Assembly (NCBI RefSeq): GCF_001742745.1
Contig: NZ_MJAK01000003.1
Location: 124,001 to 188,000 of the forward strand
From: Curtobacterium sp. ER1/6
Lineage (GTDB): Bacteria; Actinomycetota; Actinomycetes; Actinomycetales; Microbacteriaceae
Direction: 5' to 3'
Length of the DNA: 64,000 nucleotides
Positions 1 through 8,124 of this stretch are shown piece after piece. The notes below the pieces were generated by a model. It saw only the letters and a program-made list of their open reading frames with translations. It had not been told where the DNA came from and did not search any database. The first letter of the stretch is position 1. Each line of letters starts with the position of its first letter. The translations under genes and the position numbers were made by a program.

Positions 1-374
1 GTCCACGCGGGCCGGTCGCCGTTCACGAAGAACGTCAGCCGCGTGCCGGTGGCGGCAGCGGAGCGGGCGTAGGCGGCGACGACGTCCGCGGACGCCCCGT
101 CGTCGACCGTCCACGCGATCCCGGGGGTACCGGCGGGCAGGGCGGTCACGGTCCCCGCGGGCAGGGGGACGCGGGTGAGCGCGGGCCGCGTCGGTGTCGG
201 TGTCGGTGTCGGGGTGGGGGTCGGCGTCCGCGTGGCGGTGGCCGTCGGGAGGGTGGTCGCCGAGGCGGTCCGCCCCGCGGGTCGGCTGCCCGTCGAGCAC
301 GCGGCGAGCACCCCCGTCGCGAGGGCGCCGGTCGCGCCGGCGAGGAGTGCGCGTCGGGTGGTGCCGTGGTCCAT
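1..374 (-). CDS. polysaccharide deacetylase-family lipoprotein (5' part, cut by window edge)
   Basis: This is a partial gene: the first ~124 codons are present and the rest lies beyond the left edge. The ATG is at 374-372. Translation begins MDHGTTRRALLAGATG and continues into a hydrophobic stretch ending LAAC, a lipobox, so the protein is probably a membrane-anchored lipoprotein; the paired arginines suggest possible Tat export. A Thr-Pro repeat linker (about residues 47-62) follows, then IAWTVDDG, which matches the TFDDG metal-binding motif of NodB-type deacetylases, and TRLTFFVNG, the next conserved strand. Family knowledge suggests N- or O-deacetylation of a cell-wall polysaccharide outside the membrane. 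The catalytic C-terminal part cannot be checked. Confidence 0.75.
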   Translation of the reverse strand, partial: MDHGTTRRALLAGATGALATGVLAACSTGSRPAGRTASATTLPTATATRTPTPTPTPTPTPTRPALTRVPLPAGTVTALPAGTPGIAWTVDDGASADVVAAYARSAAATGTRLTFFVNGDRPAW

Positions 375-596
375 CGGTCACAGCGTTGCCGAGCCCGAGG
401 ATCCGCACATCGGCGGACGGGCTGACCTCCGGTGGCCGACCGGCCACCGGCGCGGACGGGAGGCCCGCCCCACCACCGCCGCCGCAGCGCGCTGCGGACG
501 GGGCTGGGAACGCACCACGGGGCGGGCGCGTAGCGAGGAGGTCACGCGAGTCGTGCCTCCCGGCCGGCTCGGAAGCGACCACGAGAGGAACGCGAC
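375..596. other. intergenic gap between divergent genes
   Basis: These 222 bases separate the deacetylase gene from the dehydrogenase gene. I see no convincing small ORF or palindrome. A purine-rich GAGAGGA at about 582-588 serves as ribosome binding site for the GTG start at 597. Confidence 0.4.
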
Positions 597-1787
597 GTGC
601 GCGCACTGACCTGGCAGGGCACCGAGAAGGTGTCCGTCGAGACCGTCCCCGACCCGACCATCCAGGAGCCGACCGACGCGATCGTGCGGATCACCTCCAC
701 GGCGATCTGCGGCTCCGACCTGCACCTGTACCGGGTCCTCGGCCCGTACATCGACAAGGGCGACGTCCTCGGCCACGAGCCGATGGGCATCGTCGAGGAG
801 GTCGGCTCGGCCGTCACGAACCTCAAGGTCGGCGACCGCGTCGTCGTCCCGTTCAACATCTCGTGCGGGCACTGCTGGATGTGCCAGCACGGCTTCCAGT
901 CGCAGTGCGAGACCACCCAGGTGAAGGAGTACGGCACCGGTGCCTCGCTCTTCGGGTACACGAAGATGTACGGCCAGGTCCCCGGCGGCCAGGCCGAGTA
1001 CCTGCGCGTGCCGCACGCCGACTACGGCCCCATCAAGGTGCCCGACACCGGTGCTGACGACCAGTGGCTCTTCATGAGCGACATCATCCCGACCGCGTGG
1101 CAGGCCGTGCAGTACGCCGAGGTCCCCGAGGGCGGCACGCTCGCGGTGCTCGGCCTCGGCCCGGTCGGCCAGTTCGCCGCGCGCATCGGCAAGCACCTGG
1201 GCTACCGCGTGCTCGCCGTCGACCCGGAGCAGGTCCGTCGCGACCTCGGCGCGAAGCACGGCATCGAGGTGTTCGACCTCGACGACGACATGGTGTCGAA
1301 GCTGATCGACCTGACCGACGGGCGCGGCCCGGACGGTGTCGTCGACGCGGTCGGCATGGAGGCGCACGGCAACCCCGTCGCCGGGTTCGCCCAGCGCGCG
1401 GCCGGGCTGCTGCCCGACAAGCTCGCGCAGAAGGCGATCGAGACCGCCGGCGTCGACCGGCTCGCAGCCGTGCACGCGGCGATCGACCTCGTCCGCCGTG
1501 GTGGCACGGTGTCGCTGTCCGGTGTCTACGGCGGCATGGCCGACCCGATGCCGATGATGACCCTGTTCGACAAGCAGATCACGATCCGCGAGGGACAGTG
1601 CAACGTCCGCCGCTGGGTCGACGACCTCATGCCGCTCGTGTCCGACCCCTCGGACCCGCTCGGCACCCTCGACCTGACCACCCACCGGGTGGCGCTCGAG
1701 GACGCCCCGCACATGTACTCCGTCTTCCAGAAGAAGGAGGACGGCTGCATCAAGGTCGTGCTCGACCCCTCGATGGCCGCGGCGTGA
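597..1787 (+). CDS. zinc-dependent alcohol dehydrogenase (MDR family, formaldehyde dehydrogenase-like)
   Basis: A 396-residue medium-chain dehydrogenase. Catalytic zinc ligands are visible in AICGSDLH (Cys38, His43) and GHE (His60, Glu61). Four structural-zinc cysteines lie at 90, 93, 96 and 104. A Rossmann motif LAVLGLGPVGQ starts near residue 180. The segment after the zinc loop and the overall length fit the glutathione-independent formaldehyde dehydrogenase/threonine dehydrogenase-like branch, which oxidises an alcohol with NAD(P); the substrate is not readable from sequence. The GTG start is chosen for the GAGAGGA just upstream. The epimerase gene follows after 28 bases, probably in the same transcript. 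Confidence 0.85.
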   Translation: MRALTWQGTEKVSVETVPDPTIQEPTDAIVRITSTAICGSDLHLYRVLGPYIDKGDVLGHEPMGIVEEVGSAVTNLKVGDRVVVPFNISCGHCWMCQHGFQSQCETTQVKEYGTGASLFGYTKMYGQVPGGQAEYLRVPHADYGPIKVPDTGADDQWLFMSDIIPTAWQAVQYAEVPEGGTLAVLGLGPVGQFAARIGKHLGYRVLAVDPEQVRRDLGAKHGIEVFDLDDDMVSKLIDLTDGRGPDGVVDAVGMEAHGNPVAGFAQRAAGLLPDKLAQKAIETAGVDRLAAVHAAIDLVRRGGTVSLSGVYGGMADPMPMMTLFDKQITIREGQCNVRRWVDDLMPLVSDPSDPLGTLDLTTHRVALEDAPHMYSVFQKKEDGCIKVVLDPSMAAA

Positions 1788-1815
1788 CGGGCGACCGGTC
1801 GGGACTGGTGCGCTG

Positions 1816-2874
1816 ATGCGCGTCGTCGTGGTGGGTGCCACCGGCAACGTCGGCACCGCCGTGCTGCGGCGCCTCGCCGCGGCACGGCTCACCGGTGACG
1901 GCCGGGCGGGCGACGAGGACGGCCTGCAGGTCGTCGGCGTCGCCCGCCGCCTGCCCGACGCGCGCGTCGCACCGTACGACGTCGCCGAGTGGCGCGCCGT
2001 CGACGTCGGGGCACCGCGGGCGGTCGACGAGCTGACCGCGGTGTTCCGGGGCGCGGACGCCGTCGTGCACCTGGCGTGGGCGCTCCAGCCCACGCACGAC
2101 ATCCCCGCGCAGCACCGGACGAACGTGACCGGCACGGCGAACGTGCTCGAGGCCGTCGCCCGCGCCGGGGTCGGGCAGGTCGTCGTCGCGTCGTCGGTCG
2201 GCGCCTACCGCGGCGTCGACGTCGACGGGAAGCGCACGCCGGTCGACGAGTCGTTCCCGGCGACGGGCATCCCGACGGCGACGTACTCGATCCACAAAGC
2301 CGAGAACGAGCGGGCGATGGATGCGTTCGAGCGCGCCCACCCCGAGGTCGTCGTGACCCGGCTCCGCCCCGGCCTGGTGTTCCAGCGCGGGGTCGCCGCC
2401 GAGCTCCGCGGACTGTTCCTCGGCCACCTCGTGCCGATGTCGATCGTGCGGTGGGTCCGTTGGGCGGTCCTGCCGCTCCCGCTGCCGTTCGTGTTCCAGG
2501 CCGTGCACGCCGACGACCTGGCCGACGCGTTCTGGCGGACGATCGACCGACGGGCCGCCGGCGCGTTCAACATCGCGGCGACCCCCGTGCTGACACCGCC
2601 GCGCATCGCACGGGCCCTCGGGATGCTCGGTGCCGTGCGGATCCCGCTGCGGCTGCTCCGCGGGATCGTCACGCTCACCTGGCGGCTCCGGCTCCAGCCG
2701 ACCGACGCCGGGTGGCTCGACATCGCCGCGGAGGTGCCGATCATGCGGACCGACCGGGCGCGGAGCGAGCTCGGGTGGGAGCCGCGGCACACGGCGGACG
2801 AGGCACTGCGCGAGCTCGTGGGCGGGTTCGCGGACGGCGCGAACGTGGAGGCGTCGGGGCCGCTGCGCGGCTGA
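1816..2874 (+). CDS. NAD-dependent epimerase/dehydratase family protein
   Basis: A 352-residue extended short-chain dehydrogenase. The N-terminal Rossmann motif is VVGATGNVGTAV. A catalytic Tyr-x-x-x-Lys is present as TYSIHKAENE, preceded by VVASSVGAY supplying the serine. The middle and C-terminal parts resemble nucleotide-sugar epimerase-like proteins with a substrate-binding extension. The sugar or other substrate cannot be named. It begins with ATG 28 bases after the alcohol dehydrogenase stop and is likely co-transcribed with it. Confidence 0.8.
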   Translation: MRVVVVGATGNVGTAVLRRLAAARLTGDGRAGDEDGLQVVGVARRLPDARVAPYDVAEWRAVDVGAPRAVDELTAVFRGADAVVHLAWALQPTHDIPAQHRTNVTGTANVLEAVARAGVGQVVVASSVGAYRGVDVDGKRTPVDESFPATGIPTATYSIHKAENERAMDAFERAHPEVVVTRLRPGLVFQRGVAAELRGLFLGHLVPMSIVRWVRWAVLPLPLPFVFQAVHADDLADAFWRTIDRRAAGAFNIAATPVLTPPRIARALGMLGAVRIPLRLLRGIVTLTWRLRLQPTDAGWLDIAAEVPIMRTDRARSELGWEPRHTADEALRELVGGFADGANVEASGPLRG

Positions 2875-2902
2875 GGCGCGGCCCGGGCGGCAGCTGTCTC
2901 TG

Positions 2903-3033
2903 CTGGTCGTTCCGGGCGTACCCGATGGTTCCGAGCGTCGACGGCGGCCCTGGCACGCCTGGTCGTTCCGGGCGTATCCGGTGGTTCCGGGCGTACCCGG
3001 TCGATCCGTTCGATCAGGGACGCCCGGAACCAC
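2903..3033. repeat. clustered short repeats with terminator-like hairpin
   Basis: CTGGTCGTTCCGGGCGTA occurs at 2903-2920 and again at 2959-2976 (followed by CCCG and TCCG). A related copy, GTGGTTCCGGGCGTACCCGG, lies at 2981-3000. The reverse complement of its first 14 bases, ACGCCCGGAACCAC, is at 3020-3033, so transcripts could fold a 14-bp stem with a 25-nt loop after the epimerase gene. The direct copies next to this stem are unexplained. Confidence 0.6.
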
Positions 3034-3115
3034 CTGCCATCGCGGGTGTGCTGGGAAGGAACGGGCGCGTTACGATCCCGACGAGGGCGCGACCGTGCCC
3101 CAGGGGGAGGGTGTC

Positions 3116-3460
3116 ATGTCGATCGACGACTTCGGTTTCCCGGACGAGGGGAACAACCCGCTGATCCCGCCGGCGTTCGACGTCGCCGCGACGATCATCA
3201 CGGTCGGCGGGGTCATCGTGGTGCTCGGCATCGTCGCCACGATCGTGCTGGCGATCTACCGCGCCAAGCGCATGTCCGACCGCGGTCAGAACCCGTTGAC
3301 CCTGCAGGAGGACCTGGCGTACCGGGCGATGCAGAGCCGGACGCTCGCACCGCCGACGACGCTCGAGCAGCGGCTGGCCGAACTCGACGACCTGCACCGT
3401 CGTGGCGTGATCTCCGACGACGAGCACCGGACGGCCCGGGCCGAGGCCCTCCGCGCGTAG
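3116..3460 (+). CDS. small single-pass membrane protein with C-terminal SHOCT domain
   Basis: A 114-residue protein. A transmembrane helix spans about residues 22-46 (ATIITVGGVIVVLGIVATIV), followed by a basic cytoplasmic segment. The C-terminus, from TLEQRLAELDDLHRRGVIS, is a classic SHOCT short helix pair. SHOCT domains are usually C-terminal oligomerisation elements on diverse membrane proteins, and no enzymatic role is implied. The ATG is preceded by the strong ribosome binding site GGGGGAGGG at 3103-3111. The DUF6314 gene follows after 9 bases. Confidence 0.8.
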   Translation: MSIDDFGFPDEGNNPLIPPAFDVAATIITVGGVIVVLGIVATIVLAIYRAKRMSDRGQNPLTLQEDLAYRAMQSRTLAPPTTLEQRLAELDDLHRRGVISDDEHRTARAEALRA

Positions 3461-3469
3461 CCTGGCAGG

Positions 3470-3886
3470 GTGCTGCCGACGGACCTGATCGGGGAGTGGA
3501 CCCTGCGCCGGACGGTCGTCGACCGCCGGGCCGGGGTGACCGGTGACGTCGCCGGGACGACGTCCCTGACACTGGTGACGCCCGACGAGGTCCGCTGGGA
3601 CGAAGCCGGCGTCATGCGCTTCGACGGCCGCGAGACCCCGGTGTCCCGGACGCTCGTCGTGCGTCGCGGCCAGGACGACCGCTGGACCGTGCACTTCGCC
3701 GACGGCAGGGTGTTCCACGACTGGGCGTGGGGCGCGTCGGTCGAGCACGCGTGTGCGCCCGACGACTACACGGGTGTGCTCGCCGGCGACACGGACCGGT
3801 GGACGGTGCGCTGGGAGGCCCGCGGTCCGGCGAAGGACCTCCGGCTCGACAGCGTGCTCGAACGTCGGGCCGCCACGGCAGACTGA
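3470..3886 (+). CDS. DUF6314-family protein
   Basis: A 138-residue soluble protein starting with GTG. Recognisable features are GEWTLRRTVVDRRAG near the N-terminus, a central beta-rich region, and the conserved-looking HFADGRVFHDW and HACAPDDYTGVL blocks that I associate with DUF6314. The family has a lipocalin/FABP-like pattern of alternating strands, but no function is established. A TAGCCT hexamer (overlapping the previous stop codon) sits 7 bases before the GTG, so a leaderless start is possible besides read-through from the upstream SHOCT gene. Confidence 0.7.
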   Translation: MLPTDLIGEWTLRRTVVDRRAGVTGDVAGTTSLTLVTPDEVRWDEAGVMRFDGRETPVSRTLVVRRGQDDRWTVHFADGRVFHDWAWGASVEHACAPDDYTGVLAGDTDRWTVRWEARGPAKDLRLDSVLERRAATAD

Positions 3887-3890
3887 GCGC

Positions 3891-4568
3891 ATGGCCCGCA
3901 CCCCCGGCAAGCCCCCCGGCACCGTCGCTCCCCGCATCGCCCCGGTCGACCCCCGTGACCTCGAGGACTGGACGCCGACCCCCGGCGACCTGCTGACCGG
4001 TGACCGCGTCGAGGGCAAGCGCGTCGCCGTGCTCGACCTGGCGGGAGAGCGTCTGCCCGACCTCGAGCTCGAGGAGTGCGTGGTCGAGACCCTCCGCGCG
4101 GGCGACGCCGACCTGCGCGGTCTGCGCGTCCGCGACTCCGTGGTGGAGACGCTCGACGCCCCCGTGCTCCGGGCGTCGAGCAGTTCCTGGCGGGAGGTCC
4201 GGGTCGCTGGTGGCCGGGTGGGCTCCGCCGAGCTGTACGACGGGACGCTCAACGGGGTCGAGTTCGTCGGGATGAAGCTCGGGTTCGTGAACCTGCGCGG
4301 GTCGACGCTGACCGACGTGGTCTTCCGGGACTGCGTCGTCGACGAGCTCGACGTCGCCGACGCCCGGCTGCTCCGGGTGTCCTTCCCCGGCACGAGCATC
4401 CGCGCCGTCGAGGGGACGAACAGCCGCATCGAGCACGTCGACCTGCGGGAGGCCGACCTCGACCGGGTGGAGCGGCTCGAGGGCCTCCGCGGTGCCACGA
4501 TCGGCTCCGACCAGCTCTTCGCCCTCGCACCCCTCCTGGCGGCCCAGGCCGGCTACCGCGTCGACTGA
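3891..4568 (+). CDS. pentapeptide-repeat-like protein
   Basis: A 225-residue protein whose body (about residues 50-205) is a run of short A(D/N)Lxx-type quasi-repeats, for example DADLRGLRV, GFVNLRGSTL, VDLREADLDRV and LRGATIGSDQ. These are typical of a right-handed quadrilateral beta-helix. Such proteins can mimic DNA or act as scaffolds; the role here is unknown. The ATG lies 5 bases after the preceding stop. The 3' end overlaps the convergent flavoprotein gene by 16 bases. Confidence 0.75.
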   Translation: MARTPGKPPGTVAPRIAPVDPRDLEDWTPTPGDLLTGDRVEGKRVAVLDLAGERLPDLELEECVVETLRAGDADLRGLRVRDSVVETLDAPVLRASSSSWREVRVAGGRVGSAELYDGTLNGVEFVGMKLGFVNLRGSTLTDVVFRDCVVDELDVADARLLRVSFPGTSIRAVEGTNSRIEHVDLREADLDRVERLEGLRGATIGSDQLFALAPLLAAQAGYRVD

Positions 4569-5551
4569 CCGGTCGGAACGCTCCGGTCAGCGGCCGCTGC
4601 GAGCGCCGCCGCGATGTCGGCCTGCACGAGGTCACCGTGCACCGCGGCGCCCGCCTGGGTCCCCGCGGCGGCCGAGGCGATCACCGTGACCATCGGCGAC
4701 GTCACGTTGCCCGCGGCCCAGACCCCGCGCACGCCCGTCTGCCCCGTCACGTCGACCGTCAGGCCGCCGCCGACGCGGAACCCGTTCACCACGACGTCCT
4801 CGGCCCGGAGCCCGAGCCCCTCGAGGAACGCGACCCGCGGCTCCGCCGTGCTCGCCGCCGCCAGGGCGTCGAGCGGGACGACCTCGCCCGACCCGAGCTC
4901 GACCCCGGTGAGGACCCCGTCCGTCGACAGCACCCGGGCCACCGGCCCCTCGACGACCGCGACACCACGGGCCCGGAACGCACTGCGGGCGGTGTCGTCG
5001 AGCAGGTCCGGGTCGGTGACGAAGGCGGTGACCCGGTCGCTCAGGGCACGGAACATCTGCACCTGGTGCGCCCCGTTCGGCGTCGTCACGAGGACGCCGA
5101 TGCGTCGGTCGCGGATCTCCCACCCGTGGCAGAACGGGCAGTGGACGACCCCGCGCCCCCACTGCTCGGCGAGACCCGGGACGTCCGGCAGGACGTCGAC
5201 GGCGCCGGAGGCGACGACCAACCGGCGGGCGGTGACGACCCTGCCGGAGTCGAGCGTGACCGAGAAGCCGACCGGGTCGGTGTCGGTGCCCGCGGTGGCG
5301 GACGCCGCCACGACCCTCCCGGCCGTCACCTCGACACCGTACGCGGCGACCTCGTCCCGCCCGATGCGCGTCAGCTCCGCGGGGGCGACGCCCTCGCGGC
5401 CGAGGAGGTTGTGGACGCCCGCGGCCGGCGCGTTCCGGGGCTCGCCCGCGTCGACGACGAGGACGGAGCGGCGGGACCGGCCCGTGATGAGCGCGGCGGA
5501 CAGGCCGGCGACCGAGCCGCCGATGACGATGACGTCGAAGTTCTCTCGCAT
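4553..5551 (-). CDS. thioredoxin reductase-like NAD(P)/FAD oxidoreductase
   Basis: A 332-residue flavoprotein. An FAD-binding GGSVAG motif sits at residues 11-16. A redox-active CPFC pair (Cys138, Cys141) in HCPFCHGWE matches the CxxC of thioredoxin reductase relatives. A second dinucleotide fold follows, and a C-terminal GVWAAGNVTS block carries the FAD ribityl contact. The HGWE context after the cysteines is common in actinobacterial paralogues that are not the main TrxB. The gene diverges from an XRE-cupin regulator across a 57-base gap, which suggests local control. The partner thiol protein is unknown. Confidence 0.85.
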   Translation of the reverse strand: MRENFDVIVIGGSVAGLSAALITGRSRRSVLVVDAGEPRNAPAAGVHNLLGREGVAPAELTRIGRDEVAAYGVEVTAGRVVAASATAGTDTDPVGFSVTLDSGRVVTARRLVVASGAVDVLPDVPGLAEQWGRGVVHCPFCHGWEIRDRRIGVLVTTPNGAHQVQMFRALSDRVTAFVTDPDLLDDTARSAFRARGVAVVEGPVARVLSTDGVLTGVELGSGEVVPLDALAAASTAEPRVAFLEGLGLRAEDVVVNGFRVGGGLTVDVTGQTGVRGVWAAGNVTSPMVTVIASAAAGTQAGAAVHGDLVQADIAAALAAAADRSVPTGQSTR

Positions 5552-5592
5552 GGTCGCAGCCTGCGCGACCTGCTCGAGATCAGCAAGGATGC

Positions 5593-5607
5593 TTGCCGGT
5601 CTGGCAA
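5593..5607. promoter_or_regulatory. operator-like inverted repeat TTGCC-N5-GGCAA
   Basis: A perfect 5-bp inverted repeat with a 5-base spacer lies immediately before the ATG of the XRE-cupin regulator (5609) and 42 bases before the divergent flavoprotein start. Position and symmetry suggest the autoregulatory site of the adjacent regulator. This is inference only. Confidence 0.5.
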
Positions 5608-5608
5608 C

Positions 5609-6241
5609 ATGACCGCCATGGTGCACAGCCGGGAGGAACGGATCACCCCGCCGACGACGGCGGACGTGGTCGACGCGGTCGGCCCACGCCTGCGGGCGCT
5701 GCGCGAGCGTCGCCAGGTCACGCTCGCGGCGCTCGCCGACGAGACCGGGATCTCGGTGTCGACGCTGTCGCGGCTCGAGTCGGGACAGCGGCGGCCGACC
5801 CTCGAGCTCCTGCTGCCGCTCGCCCGCGCCTACCAGGTGCCGCTCGACGACCTGGTCGGGGCGCCGCAGACGGGGGACCCGCGGGTGCACCTCAAGCCCG
5901 AGCGGCACGGCGGACGCGTGGTGATCCCGCTGACGCGGCGCACCGGCGGCGTCCGGTCGTTCAAGCAGCTCATGCAGCCGGAGCCCGCAGACAGCGACCG
6001 GACCCTCCGGACGCACGAGGGGTACGAGTGGCTCTACGTGCTGTCCGGGCGCCTGCGGCTGCTGCTGGGCGACCGCGACTTCGACCTCGGACCCGGCGAG
6101 GTGGTCGAGTTCGACACCCACACCCCGCACTGGGTCGGCAACACGACGGACGAGGTCACCGAGGTGCTCTGCCTGTACGGGCCGCAGGGGGAGCGGGCGC
6201 ACGTGCGGTCCCGGCCCGCTTCTCGGCGCGACGACGGGTAG
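5609..6241 (+). CDS. XRE-family transcriptional regulator with C-terminal cupin domain
   Basis: A 210-residue protein. A helix-turn-helix occupies about residues 27-82, with VTLAALADETGISVSTLSRL as recognition region and ESGQRRPTLELLLPLA following, as in the SinR/XRE type. A cupin_2 domain follows (about 125-195), with THEGYEWLYVLSGRLRLLLG and PGEVVEFDTHTPHWVGN providing the beta-barrel motifs. The cupin probably senses a small ligand. It is divergent from the thioredoxin reductase-like gene, a common regulator-target layout. The start could also be the ATG at 5618; 5609 is chosen because it gives the slightly longer N-terminus. Confidence 0.85.
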   Translation: MTAMVHSREERITPPTTADVVDAVGPRLRALRERRQVTLAALADETGISVSTLSRLESGQRRPTLELLLPLARAYQVPLDDLVGAPQTGDPRVHLKPERHGGRVVIPLTRRTGGVRSFKQLMQPEPADSDRTLRTHEGYEWLYVLSGRLRLLLGDRDFDLGPGEVVEFDTHTPHWVGNTTDEVTEVLCLYGPQGERAHVRSRPASRRDDG

Positions 6242-6270
6242 GGGTCACCGGGGAGACGCGCCCCCGACCG

Positions 6271-7044
6271 TCAGCGGCCGGACCAGGCGCCCCGGGAGCG
6301 GGACGCCAGGCGGGCGCGGAGCGCGGCACGGCACCGCCGCGCCCACCGTCGGCACGGGTTCGCCCGACGGCCGTGCACCCGGAACGTGTGGAACGCCCGC
6401 CGGGTGCGGAGCGCGGCCGAGGCGACGCCGGAGAAGGGCCTCGCCGACACCTCCACGAGCAGGGCCCGGTCCACGACCACCCGCCACGCCGGGTCGAGTG
6501 CCATCGAGAGGTCGACGTCGTCGTGCACCTCGGGGTCGTCGCGGTGCGTCCGGGAGCGTGCCGCGAGCCACGTCGAGCGGTGCATCGCCGTCGCGGACCC
6601 GAACAGCGGCGGCCGGGCGAGCGCGCCGCGCATCAGGACGAAGTACGGGCCCATGTAGAGCGTGTCCCAGACCCGTCGGACCAGCGGACCGCCGTCGTGC
6701 GGACGGCCCGGGCCGGTGACCGCGACGACCCCCGTACCGCCGAGGAGGCGGACCGCCGTCGCCACCCACCCGGGCGGCGGGACCGAGTCGGCGTCGAGCC
6801 GGACGAGCACGTCACCCGAGGCGTGGTCGTAGCCGCGCGCCGAGGCCCGGGCGATGCCGCGGACCGGTTCGTGCAGCACCGTCGCGCCGGCGGCCCGGGC
6901 GACCGCGGCGCTGTCGTCGGTGCTGCCGTTGTCGACGACCACCACCTCGTCCACGGGGCGCGTCTGTGCCCCGAGGGCGGCGAGGCACCGGCGCAGGTGC
7001 TCGGCGTCGTCGAGCACGGGGACGACGACGGAGACCAGCGGCAC
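6271..7044 (-). CDS. glycosyltransferase family 2 protein
   Basis: A 257-residue protein beginning MPLVSVVVPVLDDAEHL, the typical GT-A fold opening. The nucleotide-sugar site is VVVDNGSTDDS (about 36-46) and the metal-binding DxD is in RLDADSVPP (residues 84-86). No transmembrane anchor follows; the C-terminus is strongly basic (RRCRAALRARLASRSRG). The acceptor is unknown, though this type usually adds sugars to cell-envelope glycans or lipids. It stands alone, convergent with the XRE-cupin gene. Confidence 0.8.
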   Translation of the reverse strand: MPLVSVVVPVLDDAEHLRRCLAALGAQTRPVDEVVVVDNGSTDDSAAVARAAGATVLHEPVRGIARASARGYDHASGDVLVRLDADSVPPPGWVATAVRLLGGTGVVAVTGPGRPHDGGPLVRRVWDTLYMGPYFVLMRGALARPPLFGSATAMHRSTWLAARSRTHRDDPEVHDDVDLSMALDPAWRVVVDRALLVEVSARPFSGVASAALRTRRAFHTFRVHGRRANPCRRWARRCRAALRARLASRSRGAWSGR

Positions 7045-7200
7045 CCCCCGATCCTGCCGGAGGAGTGCTGGACGGGCCGTCGGGCGCGGGCGTCACCGCG
7101 TTTGCCGACGTTCCTGTGGCACGGCGCAGGCAGGGTCGCGCACCGTCGGGTCCAACGCGACGGGTGCCGTACCCGCCGCGACCGATCCGGAAGGCCGACC

Positions 7201-8124
7201 ATGACCACGAACCCACCCGGGAACGACTCCGGGACGCCCATCCACGACCGCACCGCCGCGTCCGAGGGACACGAGGTGTACCCGGGCGTGACCGTGCCCT
7301 CGTTCGGCAGCGACACCCCCGCGCCGCGCGACGCCGACCGCGAGTTCGACGACGTCCTCCTGCCCGAGGGTGACGTGCGCCGACCCGAGGGCTTCGACGA
7401 CGTCGAGCCGCTCGACGCGCTGCCCGCCGACGAGCAGCTCCCGGCGACGCCGTCCGCCGCCGGCGCGTCGGCACCGCTGCACGACTCCACGACGACGAGC
7501 ACCGGGTACCTGCCGCCCGTGGGCACCAGCACGGGCGGCAGCACCGGCAGCACGGGCAGCACCGGCAGCACGGGCAGCACCGGCAGCACGGGCTCCGGCG
7601 GCACCGACGGTGGCGGCAAGGCCGACGCCGCCAAGGGCGCCGCGCAGGACGTCGCCGGCGACGCGAAGGACAAGGCCGCGAACGTGGCCGGTACCGCGAA
7701 GGAGCAGGCGTCGAACGTCGCCTCCGAGGCGACCGACCACGCCAAGCAGCTCTACTCCCAGGCCTCCGACACGCTCAAGGAGCAGGCGGCCGGCCAGCAG
7801 GAGCGCGCCGCCGGGGGCCTCCGCAGCCTCGGCGAGCAGCTCGGCCGCATGGCCGACAAGGACGACGAGCAGGGCATCGCCGCGAAGGTCGTCCGCGACC
7901 TGTCGAACCGGGCGGGCTCCGCGGCCGGGTACCTCGAGAACCGCGACCCGGGTTCGCTCCTCGACGAGGTGAAGTCCTTCGCCGCGAAGCGTCCCGGCAC
8001 GTTCATCGCGCTCGCCGCGGGCGCCGGCATCCTCGCCGGACGCCTGACGAAGGCCCTCGCCACCGAGGTGAAGCACGAGAAGGAGGCCGGCGAGTCCTCG
8101 ACCGGCACCGGGAGCGGCGTATGA
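7201..8124 (+). CDS. low-complexity stress/envelope protein with Ser-Thr-Gly repeat and helical C-terminus
   Basis: A 307-residue protein. The N-terminal ~110 residues are acidic and disordered. A block of Gly-Ser-Thr repeats is encoded by an ~18-bp DNA repeat (about 7543-7596). Residues ~145-260 are rich in Ala, Lys, Asp and Gln heptads (DKAANVAGTAKEQASNVASE, DTLKEQAAGQ) like LEA/CsbD/YtxH-type stress proteins. A final hydrophobic helix (FIALAAGAGILAGRLTKAL) could insert in the membrane. Its TGA overlaps the ATG of the next gene by four bases, so the three genes 7201-9133 form a coupled operon. Confidence 0.75.
   Translation: MTTNPPGNDSGTPIHDRTAASEGHEVYPGVTVPSFGSDTPAPRDADREFDDVLLPEGDVRRPEGFDDVEPLDALPADEQLPATPSAAGASAPLHDSTTTSTGYLPPVGTSTGGSTGSTGSTGSTGSTGSTGSGGTDGGGKADAAKGAAQDVAGDAKDKAANVAGTAKEQASNVASEATDHAKQLYSQASDTLKEQAAGQQERAAGGLRSLGEQLGRMADKDDEQGIAAKVVRDLSNRAGSAAGYLENRDPGSLLDEVKSFAAKRPGTFIALAAGAGILAGRLTKALATEVKHEKEAGESSTGTGSGV
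7543..7596. repeat. in-frame ~18-bp tandem repeat
   Basis: About three units of ACCGGCAGCACGGGCAGC encode alternating Thr-Gly-Ser inside the preceding protein's linker. Such a repeat is prone to copy-number change without frameshift, because the unit is a multiple of three. Confidence 0.7.
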
